Assembly (NCBI GenBank): GCA_963719525.1
Contig: CAVRCG010000004.1
Coordinates: 62,001 to 126,000, forward strand
From: Bernardetia sp963719525
GTDB lineage: Bacteria; Bacteroidota; Bacteroidia; Cytophagales; Bernardetiaceae
Direction: 5' to 3'
DNA length: 64,000 nucleotides
Part shown: piece by piece, positions 27,442-36,462 of the stretch
How the letters are laid out: each line of letters opens with the position of its first letter
Numbering within the stretch: the stretch's first letter is position 1
The notes under the pieces: model-generated
What the model was told of the DNA's origin: nothing
What the model saw: only the letters and a program-made list of their open reading frames with translations
The model's database searches: none
Made by a program: the position numbers and the translations under genes

Positions 27442-28281
27442 TTACTTAGAAAGATCATGTTTCATAAGCAAATCTATAAGAGAGATAGAAGCATCTTCCA
27501 TATCTGTAACGATTGAGTCAATTTTAGAAACACAATAATTATAAAAGATTTGAAGAATTACTGCCACGATAAGACCACCTACTGTTGTAAGAAGTGCTAC
27601 CTTAATACCACCTGCAACAAGTGAAGGTTGAATGTCACCAGCAGCTTGGATAGCGTCAAATGCGCCAATCATACCGATTACAGTACCCATAAACCCTAAC
27701 ATTGGAGCAAGAGCAATAAAAAGTGAAATCCAGATAAGTCCTTTTTCTAATTTACTCATTTCTACCGAACCAGCAGAAACAACTGTTTTTTCTACGATTT
27801 CGATGCCACGATTAGCACTCATTAAACCTTGCGCAAAAATATCAGCGATAGGTCCACGAGTAGCAGCACAAACTTCTTGCGCTCTTCCAACGCCACCTTC
27901 ACGGAGAGCATCTTCTACTTTAGCTAATAATTTGTCTTTGTTTGTTGTAGCAAGATTAAGAACAATAATACGCTCAATAGCAACTGCAAGACCAAGAATC
28001 AAACAAATAAGTACCATTGACATAAACTGCCATCCACCTTCAATAAACTTTTCCTTGATAGCTTGGTGAGTGGTTTGTTCTTGAACAGGAGTTGCAGCAG
28101 CAGCTTCGGCATCAGCCTTTACTTTTGCAGCAGCAGCTTCTTGTTCTGCTAATTCTTGTGCAGTAGCAATGGAATCTTGAACTCTATTGATAGAATCTTG
28201 AACCATTGTATCGTCTTGAGCGTGCGTTGTACCAATAGCAAAAAAGCAGATTAGAACAAGCAGAGAAAATAATTTTTTCAT
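27442..28281 (-). CDS. exbB: ExbB/TolQ/MotA-family proton channel protein
   Basis: 279 residues. An N-terminal signal-like segment (about 1-21, ending THAQ), an Ala/Glu-rich stretch (about 22-68), then the MotA/TolQ/ExbB domain with three membrane helices: GGWQFMSMVLICLILGLAVAI, LIWISLFIALAPMLGFMGTVIGMIGAF and VALLTTVGGLIVAVILQI. The extra N-terminal segment is typical of Bacteroidota ExbB. First gene of the cluster; 204 bp separate it from the next gene, with an imperfect hairpin near 27382-27413 that could trim or attenuate the message. Confidence 0.93.
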   Translation of the reverse strand: MKKLFSLLVLICFFAIGTTHAQDDTMVQDSINRVQDSIATAQELAEQEAAAAKVKADAEAAAATPVQEQTTHQAIKEKFIEGGWQFMSMVLICLILGLAVAIERIIVLNLATTNKDKLLAKVEDALREGGVGRAQEVCAATRGPIADIFAQGLMSANRGIEIVEKTVVSAGSVEMSKLEKGLIWISLFIALAPMLGFMGTVIGMIGAFDAIQAAGDIQPSLVAGGIKVALLTTVGGLIVAVILQIFYNYCVSKIDSIVTDMEDASISLIDLLMKHDLSK

Positions 28282-28803
28282 ATTAGTCTGAGTGATTTAC
28301 GGAGTAAAAATCTTATAGGTTAAGATGTTAAGGTTAGCAGTTTGGGCTAAGGTTGTAAAATTGAGATTGACAATAAACTAAAACTAAAGCATAGAAATTG
28401 TTTTGATACAATAGAGATTTAATTCTAATTTAATTAAAAAACTAAATTTGTAATTATCTAATTAAAAAGTATGATTTGACAAAGTAATAAAATTTCGATC
28501 AAAAAAAATAATCTTTTATCAACTTTTTCTAGTCTGTCAGATACTTTTTTTGCAAATAAAACTAAAAAGAGTAATAAAAAACGTTTTTGAGACAAGTTCA
28601 AAAATAGCACTACTTCTAAACTTTAAATAGACCTACAAATAGATTTATCAAAACTCAAAATAAAGAGTAACATTAGATTGAGAATACATTTTATATCCTA
28701 AAAGTAACATATTAGTTTGATATAATCAAAAAATATTTTTCAGATAGGCTAATTTTATGTGTTAATTCTAATGTTTTCTACAAGCTTTATGTTCAATTTG
28801 TTG
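28282..28803. other. 522-bp gene-free stretch upstream of exbB
   Basis: A+T-rich spacer between exbB and tRNA-Ser, both minus strand. Expected to contain the exbB promoter. No open frame, hairpin terminator or repeat noted. Confidence 0.45.
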
Positions 28804-28891
28804 TAGAGAGGAAGGGATTCGAACCCCCGATACCCTTTTGGGGCATACTCGCTTTCCAAGCGAGCTCCTTAAGCCACTCGGACACCTCTCT
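28804..28891 (-). tRNA. tRNA-Ser (GGA)
   Basis: 88 nt, long variable arm (class II). Acceptor AGAGAGG/CCTCTCT, anticodon stem CTCGC/GCGAG with loop TTGGAAA giving anticodon GGA, variable-arm stem near ATGCCCC/GGGTAT, T arm GGTTCGAATCC. CCA is not encoded; the discriminator is A. Reads UCC and UCU. Confidence 0.95.
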
Positions 28892-29254
28892 AAGTTTGGT
28901 CTTGGTTTGAATAAAGTATCGTTTATTCTTTAATCAATGCACAAATAAATTAAGAAAAAAGACAGTATGCAAATTTTATTTCATTTTTTTACTAAAAAAA
29001 CCAAACTTATTTTCTCAAAATGCGTAGAGGCACTTTATTATCTTCAAAAAATGGTCGAAATAGAAATTTTTATGTTTTGTGTTTTTTTCTCTACCCTATC
29101 TAATTCTCTTTTAATAGAAAATAGGGTTTGAGATTTTGTTAAAATCATGTATTTTGTGCCTAATTAGTTTTGTACTAATAATTATCTAGCGATTAGAAAA
29201 CAATTTGATATACTTTTTACACTATTTGTAAGCTAAATTTCATTTACAATACAC
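28892..29254. other. 363-bp divergent spacer between tRNA-Ser and an MFS gene
   Basis: Holds the promoters for tRNA-Ser (minus) and the MFS transporter (plus). TAGTTTTG at 29165-29172 matches the Bacteroidota -7 consensus TAnnTTTG, but no TTTG element sits at the right distance. No gene seen. Confidence 0.4.
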
Positions 29255-30736
29255 TTGAACAATAAGACAGATTCTACACTACAAAACGATATAAAAGATT
29301 CTATTCAGATTACTTTGCCTGATTCAAATTCGAAGACGGGGCAAGGTTCAAAAAGAATTTATAAACGTCCTGAACTTCCTATTACGGCTGTTTTGGGGAG
29401 TGCTTTTCTCATATATGGCGTTCTTTATCATGCTGCTGCATTTGCTGTCTTGGGAGCTGTATTTTCTTATGATAGTACTGAAACAAGTGTTTTGATGAAT
29501 ATTCGTGATGTTAGTTATATTGTCTTTACAATAGTAGGAGCTATTATAGTTCCTCGTTGGTCAGCACGAAACATAATTGTTGTTTGCTTGTCTTTGATGG
29601 CTGTTTGTGCGATTGCTGTTTCTTTTCAATCTCATAACTTTGCTTTAGCTGAGTTTTTGTTTTTCCTGACAGGAGGCTCTTTTGCTTTAGTTCGTTTGGC
29701 AGCGTACTGGCTGGTTAGTTTAGAGTCAAAACATAAAGGACAACATGCAAGGCGAATAATGCACTTAGAGGGAATGTATTTTTTGGGAGTTGCACTTAGT
29801 TATGCTCTTTTTCTTCCTTATATCAACATTGATTCTTCTTGGACACAAGCCTATTGGATCGTTCTTCCATTTTTGGCTATTACGATTTGTTTTCAGTTTA
29901 TGCATTATCATTATCCTTTAAGAAGTGTTCCAGAATCTTGGAAAAATGAATTTCGTCATGCTCGTAAGTCATTGAATGGACTTCTGATTAATTCTATTCT
30001 CTTACTTTCTATTTTTTGCGTGTTTATTGCTTCAATTATTTATGTTCATTTTGAGGAATGGGCAAATGTATTTGCAGTCAAGCTTATAGATTTGAAAAAC
30101 AGACAGTTTTATGATTTGGGCGTTTTAGCTGCCTTGTTTTTAGTTATGGCAATTAGTCGGCTATTTATCGGAATCCTTTTGCAACGAACGGGTCGTTTTA
30201 TGATTTTTGTGTTTTGTATAACTGGATTAATGTTTTTGGTACTTTGGAATGGTGATATTTTGGGTAGTCAAATTATTTATGCTGCTTCTGATTTTGATGA
30301 TATTTCGCCTTACTCTTTGCTCCTTCCTGCAACGGCTTTTTTCATAGCACCCATTTTACCATTAATTTATGCCGTCGTGATTACGCAAGCTTCTGAAAGA
30401 CAGCAACCTTTAGTAATCGGACTTTTGTTGGGTGTAACTATGTTAGCAAGACTTCTTTTTACGTCACTTTCTAATAAATCGTATAATTATTTTGTGGATT
30501 ATACAGCTTTTTATTTGATACTAATTCCTTTAGCATTGCTTCTAGTCCTGTTTTTCTTAGCATATTCAGATTTGAGTAGCGATTCAAGGCTCTTCCATCG
30601 AAAAAGAATAAAATCAAAAAAAAATCAAAAAACGAAACGAATAATAAAACGAAGATTTCAAATGTCTAAAAGAGAAGAAGAATTGAGCAAAGGTTTGGAA
30701 AAAGATTTGGAATGGACAACGGAAAAGGAAGTATAA
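29255..30736 (+). CDS. MFS transporter
   Basis: 493 residues with about 12 hydrophobic segments and basic cytoplasmic ends. The start is a TTG at 29255, because no ATG occurs before the first helix (about residue 44); the true start could be another nearby codon. Features fit the major facilitator superfamily, with basic loops such as VPRWSARN after helix 2 and LQRTGRF in the second half. Substrate unknown. The C-terminal 55 residues are highly basic then acidic and likely cytoplasmic. Confidence 0.75.
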   Translation: MNNKTDSTLQNDIKDSIQITLPDSNSKTGQGSKRIYKRPELPITAVLGSAFLIYGVLYHAAAFAVLGAVFSYDSTETSVLMNIRDVSYIVFTIVGAIIVPRWSARNIIVVCLSLMAVCAIAVSFQSHNFALAEFLFFLTGGSFALVRLAAYWLVSLESKHKGQHARRIMHLEGMYFLGVALSYALFLPYINIDSSWTQAYWIVLPFLAITICFQFMHYHYPLRSVPESWKNEFRHARKSLNGLLINSILLLSIFCVFIASIIYVHFEEWANVFAVKLIDLKNRQFYDLGVLAALFLVMAISRLFIGILLQRTGRFMIFVFCITGLMFLVLWNGDILGSQIIYAASDFDDISPYSLLLPATAFFIAPILPLIYAVVITQASERQQPLVIGLLLGVTMLARLLFTSLSNKSYNYFVDYTAFYLILIPLALLLVLFFLAYSDLSSDSRLFHRKRIKSKKNQKTKRIIKRRFQMSKREEELSKGLEKDLEWTTEKEV

Positions 30737-30907
30737 ATTATTTCTGTTTTTAGCCTGTTTTTTGCAGAAGTCAAAAAAAAATATAAATTACTACTAATCA
30801 ACAATTTACTATTTGTATTCTAGTCTTATCAAAATTTTTATAAGACTACGATTACGATTTACGTGTATGAGTTTTATAAAATCAACAAACCAAATAAAAT
30901 TTAAAGA

Positions 30908-31603
30908 ATGAAAATTAACAGACTTTTTTTAGTGCTTGTAGCTTTGTTTATGTGTCAAACGCTTTTTGCTCAACGTAACGTCTTAGATGCGTACAAGGAG
31001 CTTCAAAAGTATGACCAAAACTTTTATTACAAAATAGTTAAGAAGGGAAATGACTGGAAAACTACTTCTAATGCTGATTATGAAATACCTGTAACTGTCG
31101 ATTTTAAGAATGGTTATATCGAAATTGAAGACGATGGTACAGGTGGAGGATCTGTACATACTCAAGTTGTTTTGTTCCGTACTATCGATAAAGGAGAATT
31201 GATAGGAATTACTACAACTATGTCTGACGGTGTGTATGTAAGTGCAACATATAATTTTTGGAAGTCTACAAGTTCAGGTTGGAAAAACGTAACGAAGGAA
31301 GTGTTGCCAACTAACTTTAATTATGCCAATTTCTGTTCAAAAAAAATGGCTAACGTAGATTCAGATTTTGAGAAAGATATGAAGTACAGCATAACTTTAC
31401 CACAATATGGAACGAGAGCAAAACTGTATTTATTGGATAGTCCGTTGATGATAAAACAGCAGGGCTGTGAAGATGGAAGTGGAAATAAATCTGAATGCGA
31501 ACTAGTGAAAACAATGCAAAATAATAGTTATGAATATGTGGAATTAATTTGGGACAAAGCCAACACACGTTTCAAATTAGGACAAGGCGTAGAAAATAAA
31601 TAG
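30908..31603 (+). CDS. exported protein of unknown function
   Basis: 231 residues with a clean Sec signal peptide (MKINRLFLVLVALFMCQTLFAQ, cleavage after about residue 22). The mature part is predicted mixed beta, with three cysteines toward the C-terminus (FCSK, QGCEDG, SECELV). No family is recognised. It has its own promoter space of 170 bp upstream and a strong terminator downstream. Confidence 0.75.
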   Translation: MKINRLFLVLVALFMCQTLFAQRNVLDAYKELQKYDQNFYYKIVKKGNDWKTTSNADYEIPVTVDFKNGYIEIEDDGTGGGSVHTQVVLFRTIDKGELIGITTTMSDGVYVSATYNFWKSTSSGWKNVTKEVLPTNFNYANFCSKKMANVDSDFEKDMKYSITLPQYGTRAKLYLLDSPLMIKQQGCEDGSGNKSECELVKTMQNNSYEYVELIWDKANTRFKLGQGVENK

Positions 31604-31624
31604 TAATCTCGAAGTAAAATTTCA

Positions 31625-31663
31625 CAAAAAAAAGACTTATCAAAATGATAAGTCTTTTTTTAT
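31625..31663. terminator. intrinsic terminator, bidirectional
   Basis: Perfect stem AAAAAAAGACTTATC / GATAAGTCTTTTTTT with loop AAAAT. It ends the exported-protein gene on the plus strand and, from the other side, could end the tRNA-Cys transcript. Confidence 0.9.
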
Positions 31664-31719
31664 TTTTATGAATTCAATAAATTGTAAAAATTCATCAAAG
31701 AAAAGCTCGGTAAGTTTTG

Positions 31720-31791
31720 AGGTTGCGAGCGGATTCGAACCGCTGTACACGCTTTTGCAGAAGCGTTGCCTAGCCGCTCGGCCACGCAACC
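31720..31791 (-). tRNA. tRNA-Cys (GCA), apparent 8-base anticodon loop
   Basis: 72 nt. Acceptor GGTTGCG/CGCAACC, D arm GCCGAGCGGCTAGGC, T arm AGCGGTTCGAATCCGCT, discriminator T (normal for Cys). The anticodon arm reads ACGCT, TCTGCAAA, AGCGT: one base more than the usual CTGCAAA loop, or alternatively a 6-bp stem with a 6-base loop. Anticodon GCA is preceded by U and followed by AAA, so the assignment to Cys is sound. Confidence 0.9.
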
Positions 31792-32325
31792 TTTTTATTT
31801 TTGTGCTTCCTTCAATTTGTTTTCATACATTAAAGGAATGCAAATCTACATATCTTAAATTGATTTTGCAAAATAAAAGTTCATTTTTTAGAAAAAATAA
31901 TAGGAGTATAATTTGTATTATCCAAAATAGGTTTCAAAGTGTAGTTTCTAAGATTAAAAAATCAAATTTTGAGAGTTTGTAAAGACAAAAGTAACTTTGT
32001 TGTTTTTGGTAGAAAATCTATTTGTTTTGTATTTTGTTCAAATCTGTACTCTTGGTTCTGACTTATACAAAATAAGGCTTTTTTGATGTTTTGAATAATT
32101 ATTGTTAACTCAGTCAGACCTTTAGTGCAGACCAATTTAAAATAAAAGATAATTTTTAATACAGCCAAAAGCAAAAATTGTCAAGGGAATAAAATGATTT
32201 CAAAATGTGTTTTTCATTCTCTGTGTTTTTTGTGAACTCTGTGTTTGAAAAAGCATAACCTATATTTGATTTTGCCTTGTTGCTCAACTGTCAATTAGCA
32301 AACCTGTAAATAGCTGTGATAAGTT
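31792..32325. other. 534-bp gene-free stretch between tRNA-Cys and the CNT transporter
   Basis: A+T-rich with no supportable gene. It holds the region 5' of tRNA-Cys and the 3' flank of the nucleoside transporter gene. No terminator for that gene was recognised. Confidence 0.45.
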
Positions 32326-33645
32326 CTAATGAAGACTAAATTCTTGCGTCAATAGTGCCCCTGCAATTGTAGCAGTCATCATACAGGCGAGCGTTGCAGC
32401 TAATAATGCTTTCAATCCCAAACGAGACAAATTAGCTTGTTGATTCGGTGCCATTGCTCCAATTCCTCCAATTTGAATAGCGATTGAACTAAAATTAGAA
32501 AAACCACAGAGTGCAAAAGTTGCAATCGTGATTGATTTGGGAGAAATTACTCCATTTGCTTGCATATCAGCAAGACTCACATAAGCCACAAACTCATTAA
32601 TTACCGTCTTTTGTCCTAAAAGGCTTCCTACTTGCAGCGTATCAGCCCATTCTACACCAATCACAAAGGCAGCCAAACGAAAAACCTGTCCAAAAAGATA
32701 CTCCATTGAAAGTTTAGTAAAAATTCCGTTTGTGCTTTGTGTAATAATTGTATTTAGCGAATTCCAATCTCCAATCGCCCAACCTCCAGCTACCTCTAAC
32801 ATATAATTCAGCAGTGCAATCACAGCAATAAAAGCTAAAAGCATTGCACCAATATTAAGAGCTAATTTTAATCCATCTCCTGCACCAATTGCCAAAGCAT
32901 CAATTACATTTGCGCCTAGTGTTTCTTTATTTACCTTTAATTCTGAATCAATGAGTTCTGGTTTTGTTTCTGGAATAAGCATTTTGGCAAACACAATTCC
33001 TGCTGGTGCGTTCATAATAGATGCGCTCAAAAGCCGTGCAGCTACTTCGGCTTGTTTTGCAGGGTCGTCTCCCCCCAAAAAAGCGACATAACTCCCCAAA
33101 ACTGCTCCTGCTATGGTTGCCATTCCTCCAGTCATCAAACACATCAGTTCGGAAGTAGTCATTTTTGCAATAAAAGGGCGAACTAATAAAGGTGCTTCTG
33201 TTTGTCCTAAAAAAATATTTCCTGCTGCTGAAAGGCTTTCTGCACCTGAAAGTCCCATTGTTTTAGCCATTAGCCACGCAATTCCGTAAGATAATTTTTG
33301 AAGAATTCCTAAATAATACAACCCTGTCGTAACAGCAGAGAAAAATATAACGGTAGGCAAAACTTGAAAGGCGAAAATAAAACCACTTTTTGGAACGTCT
33401 GCTAAATCACGGAATAAAAATTTTGCTCCATCATTCGAAAAGCTCAAAAACTTTACAAACCCTTCACTAACAGACTGAAATATCTTTGCTACAAAAGGAA
33501 CTTGTGTAATAAGTACTCCAAAAACCATTTGTAAAAGAATTCCGATTCCTACCAGTTTCCAATTTATCATTTTTCGATTACTAGAAAACGCATACGCTAC
33601 ACCTAGCAAAACCAACATTCCCAACAATCCTCTCAAATAATCCAT
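32326..33645 (-). CDS. concentrative nucleoside transporter (CNT/NupC family)
   Basis: 439 residues with about ten hydrophobic segments. Family marks: FGVLITQVPFV, the core GLSGAESLSAAGNIFLGQTEAPLLV at about 137-161, LMTGGMATIAGAVLGSYV, ASIMNAPAGIVFAK, and CGFSNFSSIAIQIGG near the end. CNT proteins import nucleosides with sodium or protons. Start MDYLRGLLGML is the first ATG and gives the first helix. Monocistronic. Confidence 0.95.
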   Translation of the reverse strand: MDYLRGLLGMLVLLGVAYAFSSNRKMINWKLVGIGILLQMVFGVLITQVPFVAKIFQSVSEGFVKFLSFSNDGAKFLFRDLADVPKSGFIFAFQVLPTVIFFSAVTTGLYYLGILQKLSYGIAWLMAKTMGLSGAESLSAAGNIFLGQTEAPLLVRPFIAKMTTSELMCLMTGGMATIAGAVLGSYVAFLGGDDPAKQAEVAARLLSASIMNAPAGIVFAKMLIPETKPELIDSELKVNKETLGANVIDALAIGAGDGLKLALNIGAMLLAFIAVIALLNYMLEVAGGWAIGDWNSLNTIITQSTNGIFTKLSMEYLFGQVFRLAAFVIGVEWADTLQVGSLLGQKTVINEFVAYVSLADMQANGVISPKSITIATFALCGFSNFSSIAIQIGGIGAMAPNQQANLSRLGLKALLAATLACMMTATIAGALLTQEFSLH

Positions 33646-33783
33646 AATTCAATTAAAGTTTTTAAACGAATTTCTTATATATTTTTGTTAAAACGATTAA
33701 GTAACGAAAGTAGCCTAATTTATTCAGAATTAGAAATTAGAATCAGAATTTGATTGTTTTTTGATAAAAATAGGGAAATAAAA

Positions 33784-33812
33784 AACTCGTAAAACTTTGT
33801 GTTTTACGAGCT
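33784..33812 (-). terminator. intrinsic terminator at the end of the Rpn tail array
   Basis: Stem CTCGTAAAAC / GTTTTACGAG with loop TTTGT, followed on the minus strand by TTTTTTATTT. It lies 67 bp beyond the last tail ORF, so the Rpn gene and both loose tails could be one transcript ending here. Confidence 0.8.
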
Positions 33813-33878
33813 TAAAATAAGGAATACAAAAATTATTGAACAAAAAGAGTGACGAGAATACGAAGTTTCAAATTCTCA

Positions 33879-34094
33879 TTATTTTAAAGAGTTAGCTATT
33901 TTTTCAATTACTTCTAAAGAAATATCTAGTTTTTTAGCTATTTGTTTTTCAGAAAAATTGGATTTTAAAAGATTTATAACAGCAATAGTTAGTTCTATTC
34001 CTTCTAGTTTTCCTTCCTGTTTGCCTTCTAGTTTTCCTTCTTGTTTGCCCTGCTTGAAACGAATATCGCCTCTGATATCGTAAGTTAATGCCAT
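33879..34094 (-). CDS. free-standing Rpn C-terminal tail, 71 residues (tail C)
   Basis: Begins MALTYDIRGDIRF, exactly like the in-frame tail of the Rpn gene upstream, and ends SEKQIAKKLDISLEVIEKIA, then NSLK. It carries the KQEGKLEG octapeptide twice (once in the full-length gene), a 24-bp DNA repeat at about 34004-34050. It starts 12 bp after the stop of tail B. In E. coli, Rpn nucleases have a short form made from an internal start that inhibits the long toxic form; this ORF corresponds to such a short form standing alone. It could also be a by-product of gene decay. Confidence 0.65.
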   Translation of the reverse strand: MALTYDIRGDIRFKQGKQEGKLEGKQEGKLEGIELTIAVINLLKSNFSEKQIAKKLDISLEVIEKIANSLK

Positions 34095-34106
34095 AATAAA
34101 CTCTAT

Positions 34107-34283
34107 TTACTTTTTCATAGATTTAGCAACTTCTTCAATAAAATCTATCGAAACATTCAATGCCTTTGCGATTTTCTCAAAAGAAAGTTCAATAGAAATC
34201 AAACCTTTTATATTTTCAACCAATGTTTCTTGTTTGCCCTGCTTGAAGCGAATATCGCCTCTGATGTCATAAGTTAGTGCCAT
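34107..34283 (-). CDS. free-standing Rpn C-terminal tail, 58 residues (tail B)
   Basis: ATG 34283 to TAA 34107. Begins MALTYDIRGDIRFKQGKQE, then diverges: TLVENIKGLISIELSFEKIA, then KALNVSIDFIEEVAKSMKK. It lacks the EGKLEG spacer repeats but keeps a homologous closing helix pair. It lies 19 bp after the Rpn stop and 12 bp before tail C. The first 45 bases are nearly identical to those of the other two tails, while the remainder is clearly diverged, so it is not a fresh duplicate. Confidence 0.6.
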   Translation of the reverse strand: MALTYDIRGDIRFKQGKQETLVENIKGLISIELSFEKIAKALNVSIDFIEEVAKSMKK

Positions 34284-34302
34284 AATTTATAAAAAATTTC
34301 AA

Positions 34303-34494
34303 CTATTTCAACGAATTAGATATTTTTTCAATTACTTCTAAAGAAATATCTAGTTTTTTAGCTATTTGTTTTTCAGAAAGATTGGATTTTAAAAGATTTA
34401 TAACAGCAATAGTTAGTTCTATTCCTTCTAGTTTTCCTTCCTGTTTGCCTTCTTTGAAGCGAATATCGCCTCTGATGTCATAAGTTAGTGCCAT
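34303..34494 (-). other. candidate internal ORF (Rpn short form, tail A)
   Basis: In-frame ATG at 34494 inside the Rpn gene, preceded by AAATT as in tail B (TTATAAATT before ATG) and followed by MALTYDIRGDIRF. Translation from here gives 63 residues equal to the C-terminus of the nuclease. Use of this start is inferred from the two stand-alone homologues and from known E. coli Rpn short forms; no Shine-Dalgarno is visible, but that is normal for this genome. Confidence 0.5.
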
Positions 34495-35106
34495 AATTTC
34501 TAAAGATTTTATAATTTGTTCTTGTAATTCACGTAATCTAGATAGTATTTCTAATTGTCTAACGTATTTTGATTGTTGTAGGTTCGGTTCTGTAATCTGC
34601 ATTATTTTTCTAACAATGGTTGTAAGTGCAGTCTGCGTTTCTTCTTTTCCAAAATCTGCTAAAACTGCTAAAATTACCTCTTCTGGTTTTGAGGAATCCA
34701 AAAATTTGTGATAATCAATTTCTTGCATACTAATTACTTCAAACGAAAATTCTAACTTTTTATGCTTTATTTCAATAGGCATTTTAGATTTCCCTTCTCC
34801 AATATAAAATACATACTGCTTGAGTTCTATTTTGTGATCTCGTAGTAAGAGTGCATAATATTCAAGCATTCGATAAATCATTTTGGGTTCGTCTTTTACC
34901 TGAAATTCAATATGAAGAATGTAATCTTTCTTAGAATCCTTATGGATTACCTTTTTCAAAAAATCTGGTTTACGCTCAATAGTATGCTGTAAATCATCTT
35001 TGATTTCTTCAAGACCTTCTGGGTCGATATTCAATAATTTTTTAGCCAAAGGAAGGATAATTTCCTCTATATTTTCTTTGAATATTTTATCATAATCTTG
35101 TGCCAT
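34303..35106 (-). CDS. Rpn-family PD-(D/E)XK nuclease (recombination-promoting nuclease/transposase-like)
   Basis: 267 residues. The nuclease core is in the N-terminal two thirds: a helical start (YDKIFKENIEEIILPL), ERKPDFLKK with the catalytic aspartate, and DYILHIEFQ with the E-x-Q form used by this family. A helical linker leads to an internal methionine at residue 205 (ATG 34494) followed by MALTYDIRGDIRF, a KEGKQEGKLEG linker and a helical tail. The same MALTYDIRGDIRF block starts two further ORFs just downstream. Long Rpn forms are DNA endonucleases and toxic; the internal methionine would give a 63-residue short form. No transposon ends are visible. Confidence 0.85.
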   Translation of the reverse strand: MAQDYDKIFKENIEEIILPLAKKLLNIDPEGLEEIKDDLQHTIERKPDFLKKVIHKDSKKDYILHIEFQVKDEPKMIYRMLEYYALLLRDHKIELKQYVFYIGEGKSKMPIEIKHKKLEFSFEVISMQEIDYHKFLDSSKPEEVILAVLADFGKEETQTALTTIVRKIMQITEPNLQQSKYVRQLEILSRLRELQEQIIKSLEIMALTYDIRGDIRFKEGKQEGKLEGIELTIAVINLLKSNLSEKQIAKKLDISLEVIEKISNSLK

Positions 35107-35160
35107 TTACTCGTCTTTTATTCGTTTTAAATAAGGAAAAAATCGAAAATCTACTTCGCC

Positions 35161-36339
35161 CTACTTCGCCAAAACAGGCGCATAAATTTCATTTACTTTT
35201 TCCACTACATAATCAATTTCTTCAATCGTGTTGTATTTGCTAAACGAAAAACGAACCGAAGGACGAGAAGGGTCATTTTTAAGAGCCGTCAAAACGTGTG
35301 AACCAATTTCCGAACCACTAGAACACGCACTTCCACCTGAAGCCGAAATTCCTTGAATATCCAAATTGAATAAAAGCATATCACCCATATCTGATTTTGG
35401 AAACTGAACACTCAATACCTTTGGAAGTCCTTTCTCAAGATTATCCGATTCTCCATTAAAATTAATGTCTTTACCAAAATTAGCTTTTAGCTTTTCTATC
35501 ATTCTACTTTTTAGAGAAAGAATGTGTTTTTTATGATTTTCTCTTTCCGAAGTTGAGATTTCTAATGCTTTTGCAAGTCCTACAATTCCAGCTACATTTT
35601 CTGTTCCTCCACGCATATTTCGCTCCTGTGCTCCTCCTGTTTGGAAGGGACAAAAACCTGCATCGTGACGAATATATAAAAACCCAATTCCTTTTGAGCC
35701 GTGAAATTTGTGTGCCGAACCTACAATATATTGAATTGGTAATTTCTGCAAATCTATTGAATAGTACCCCATTGTTTGGACAGTATCAGAATGAAACATA
35801 GCATTGTATTTCTGACAAGTTTCTCCAGTCTGTTGTAAGTCTAAAATAGTTCCTATCTCATTATTTCCGTGCATAAGCGAAACCAAAGCACGCTCATTTT
35901 GAGTAGCAAAATTACTCAAAAGTTCTTCCAAATGCTTCAAATCAACATTTCCTTTTTTATCAATGTTTACAAAACTTAGTTTTATTTCTCCTCTTTTTTC
36001 TAATTCTTGAACCGTATGCAGAACAGCGTGATGTTCTATTTTTGAAGTAATGATATGTTTTAGATTGTGCGAACGAACAGCACAACGAATAGTCGTATTA
36101 TCGGCTTCTGTTCCTCCAGAAGTAAAAAATATTTCGGCTGGCGAAGTATTCAAAAGACTTGCAACGGTTTTGCGAGCTTTCTCAACAGCCGATTTCACAA
36201 TTCTTCCTGTACTATGTGTAGAAGAAGGATTTCCAAAATGTTCTGTCAGATAAGGCATCATTTCATCTAAAACAGCTTTGTCTAATTGTGTGGTAGCTGC
36301 GTTGTCTAAGTAGATACGAGAAGAAGGGATAATTGACAT
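35161..36339 (-). CDS. cysteine desulfurase (IscS/NifS family)
   Basis: 392-residue class V aminotransferase-fold enzyme that takes sulfur from cysteine for Fe-S clusters and tRNA thiolation. PLP lysine K211 in GSAHKFHGSKGIGF; substrate cysteine in the mobile loop SGGSACSSGS near 335-345; N-terminal IYLDNAATTQLD and TSGGTEADNTTI; HHAV at 103-106. The position of the Cys loop fits the group I (IscS/NifS) type. No iscU or sufE gene is adjacent. Start MSIIPSSRIYLDNAATT is conventional. Confidence 0.95.
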   Translation of the reverse strand: MSIIPSSRIYLDNAATTQLDKAVLDEMMPYLTEHFGNPSSTHSTGRIVKSAVEKARKTVASLLNTSPAEIFFTSGGTEADNTTIRCAVRSHNLKHIITSKIEHHAVLHTVQELEKRGEIKLSFVNIDKKGNVDLKHLEELLSNFATQNERALVSLMHGNNEIGTILDLQQTGETCQKYNAMFHSDTVQTMGYYSIDLQKLPIQYIVGSAHKFHGSKGIGFLYIRHDAGFCPFQTGGAQERNMRGGTENVAGIVGLAKALEISTSERENHKKHILSLKSRMIEKLKANFGKDINFNGESDNLEKGLPKVLSVQFPKSDMGDMLLFNLDIQGISASGGSACSSGSEIGSHVLTALKNDPSRPSVRFSFSKYNTIEEIDYVVEKVNEIYAPVLAK

Positions 36340-36462
36340 AGATATATTTTTAGTATGTGTTATTTTGGTTGTAATGTGTTGATTATTAATTAATTAATCA
36401 AAAATCAAAGTTTACAAAGGTACATAGATTTTATAAAAAACTCAATTTTGTTGCTGAATTTC

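Noticed and set aside
31668..31982. 104-codon frame on the plus strand
   Set aside because: It runs through the antisense strand of tRNA-Cys and a terminator; no family, no start context.
33879..35106. Insertion sequence (Rpn as transposase)
   Set aside because: No terminal inverted repeats, target duplication or DDE motifs were seen; Rpn proteins are better viewed as PD-(D/E)XK nucleases.
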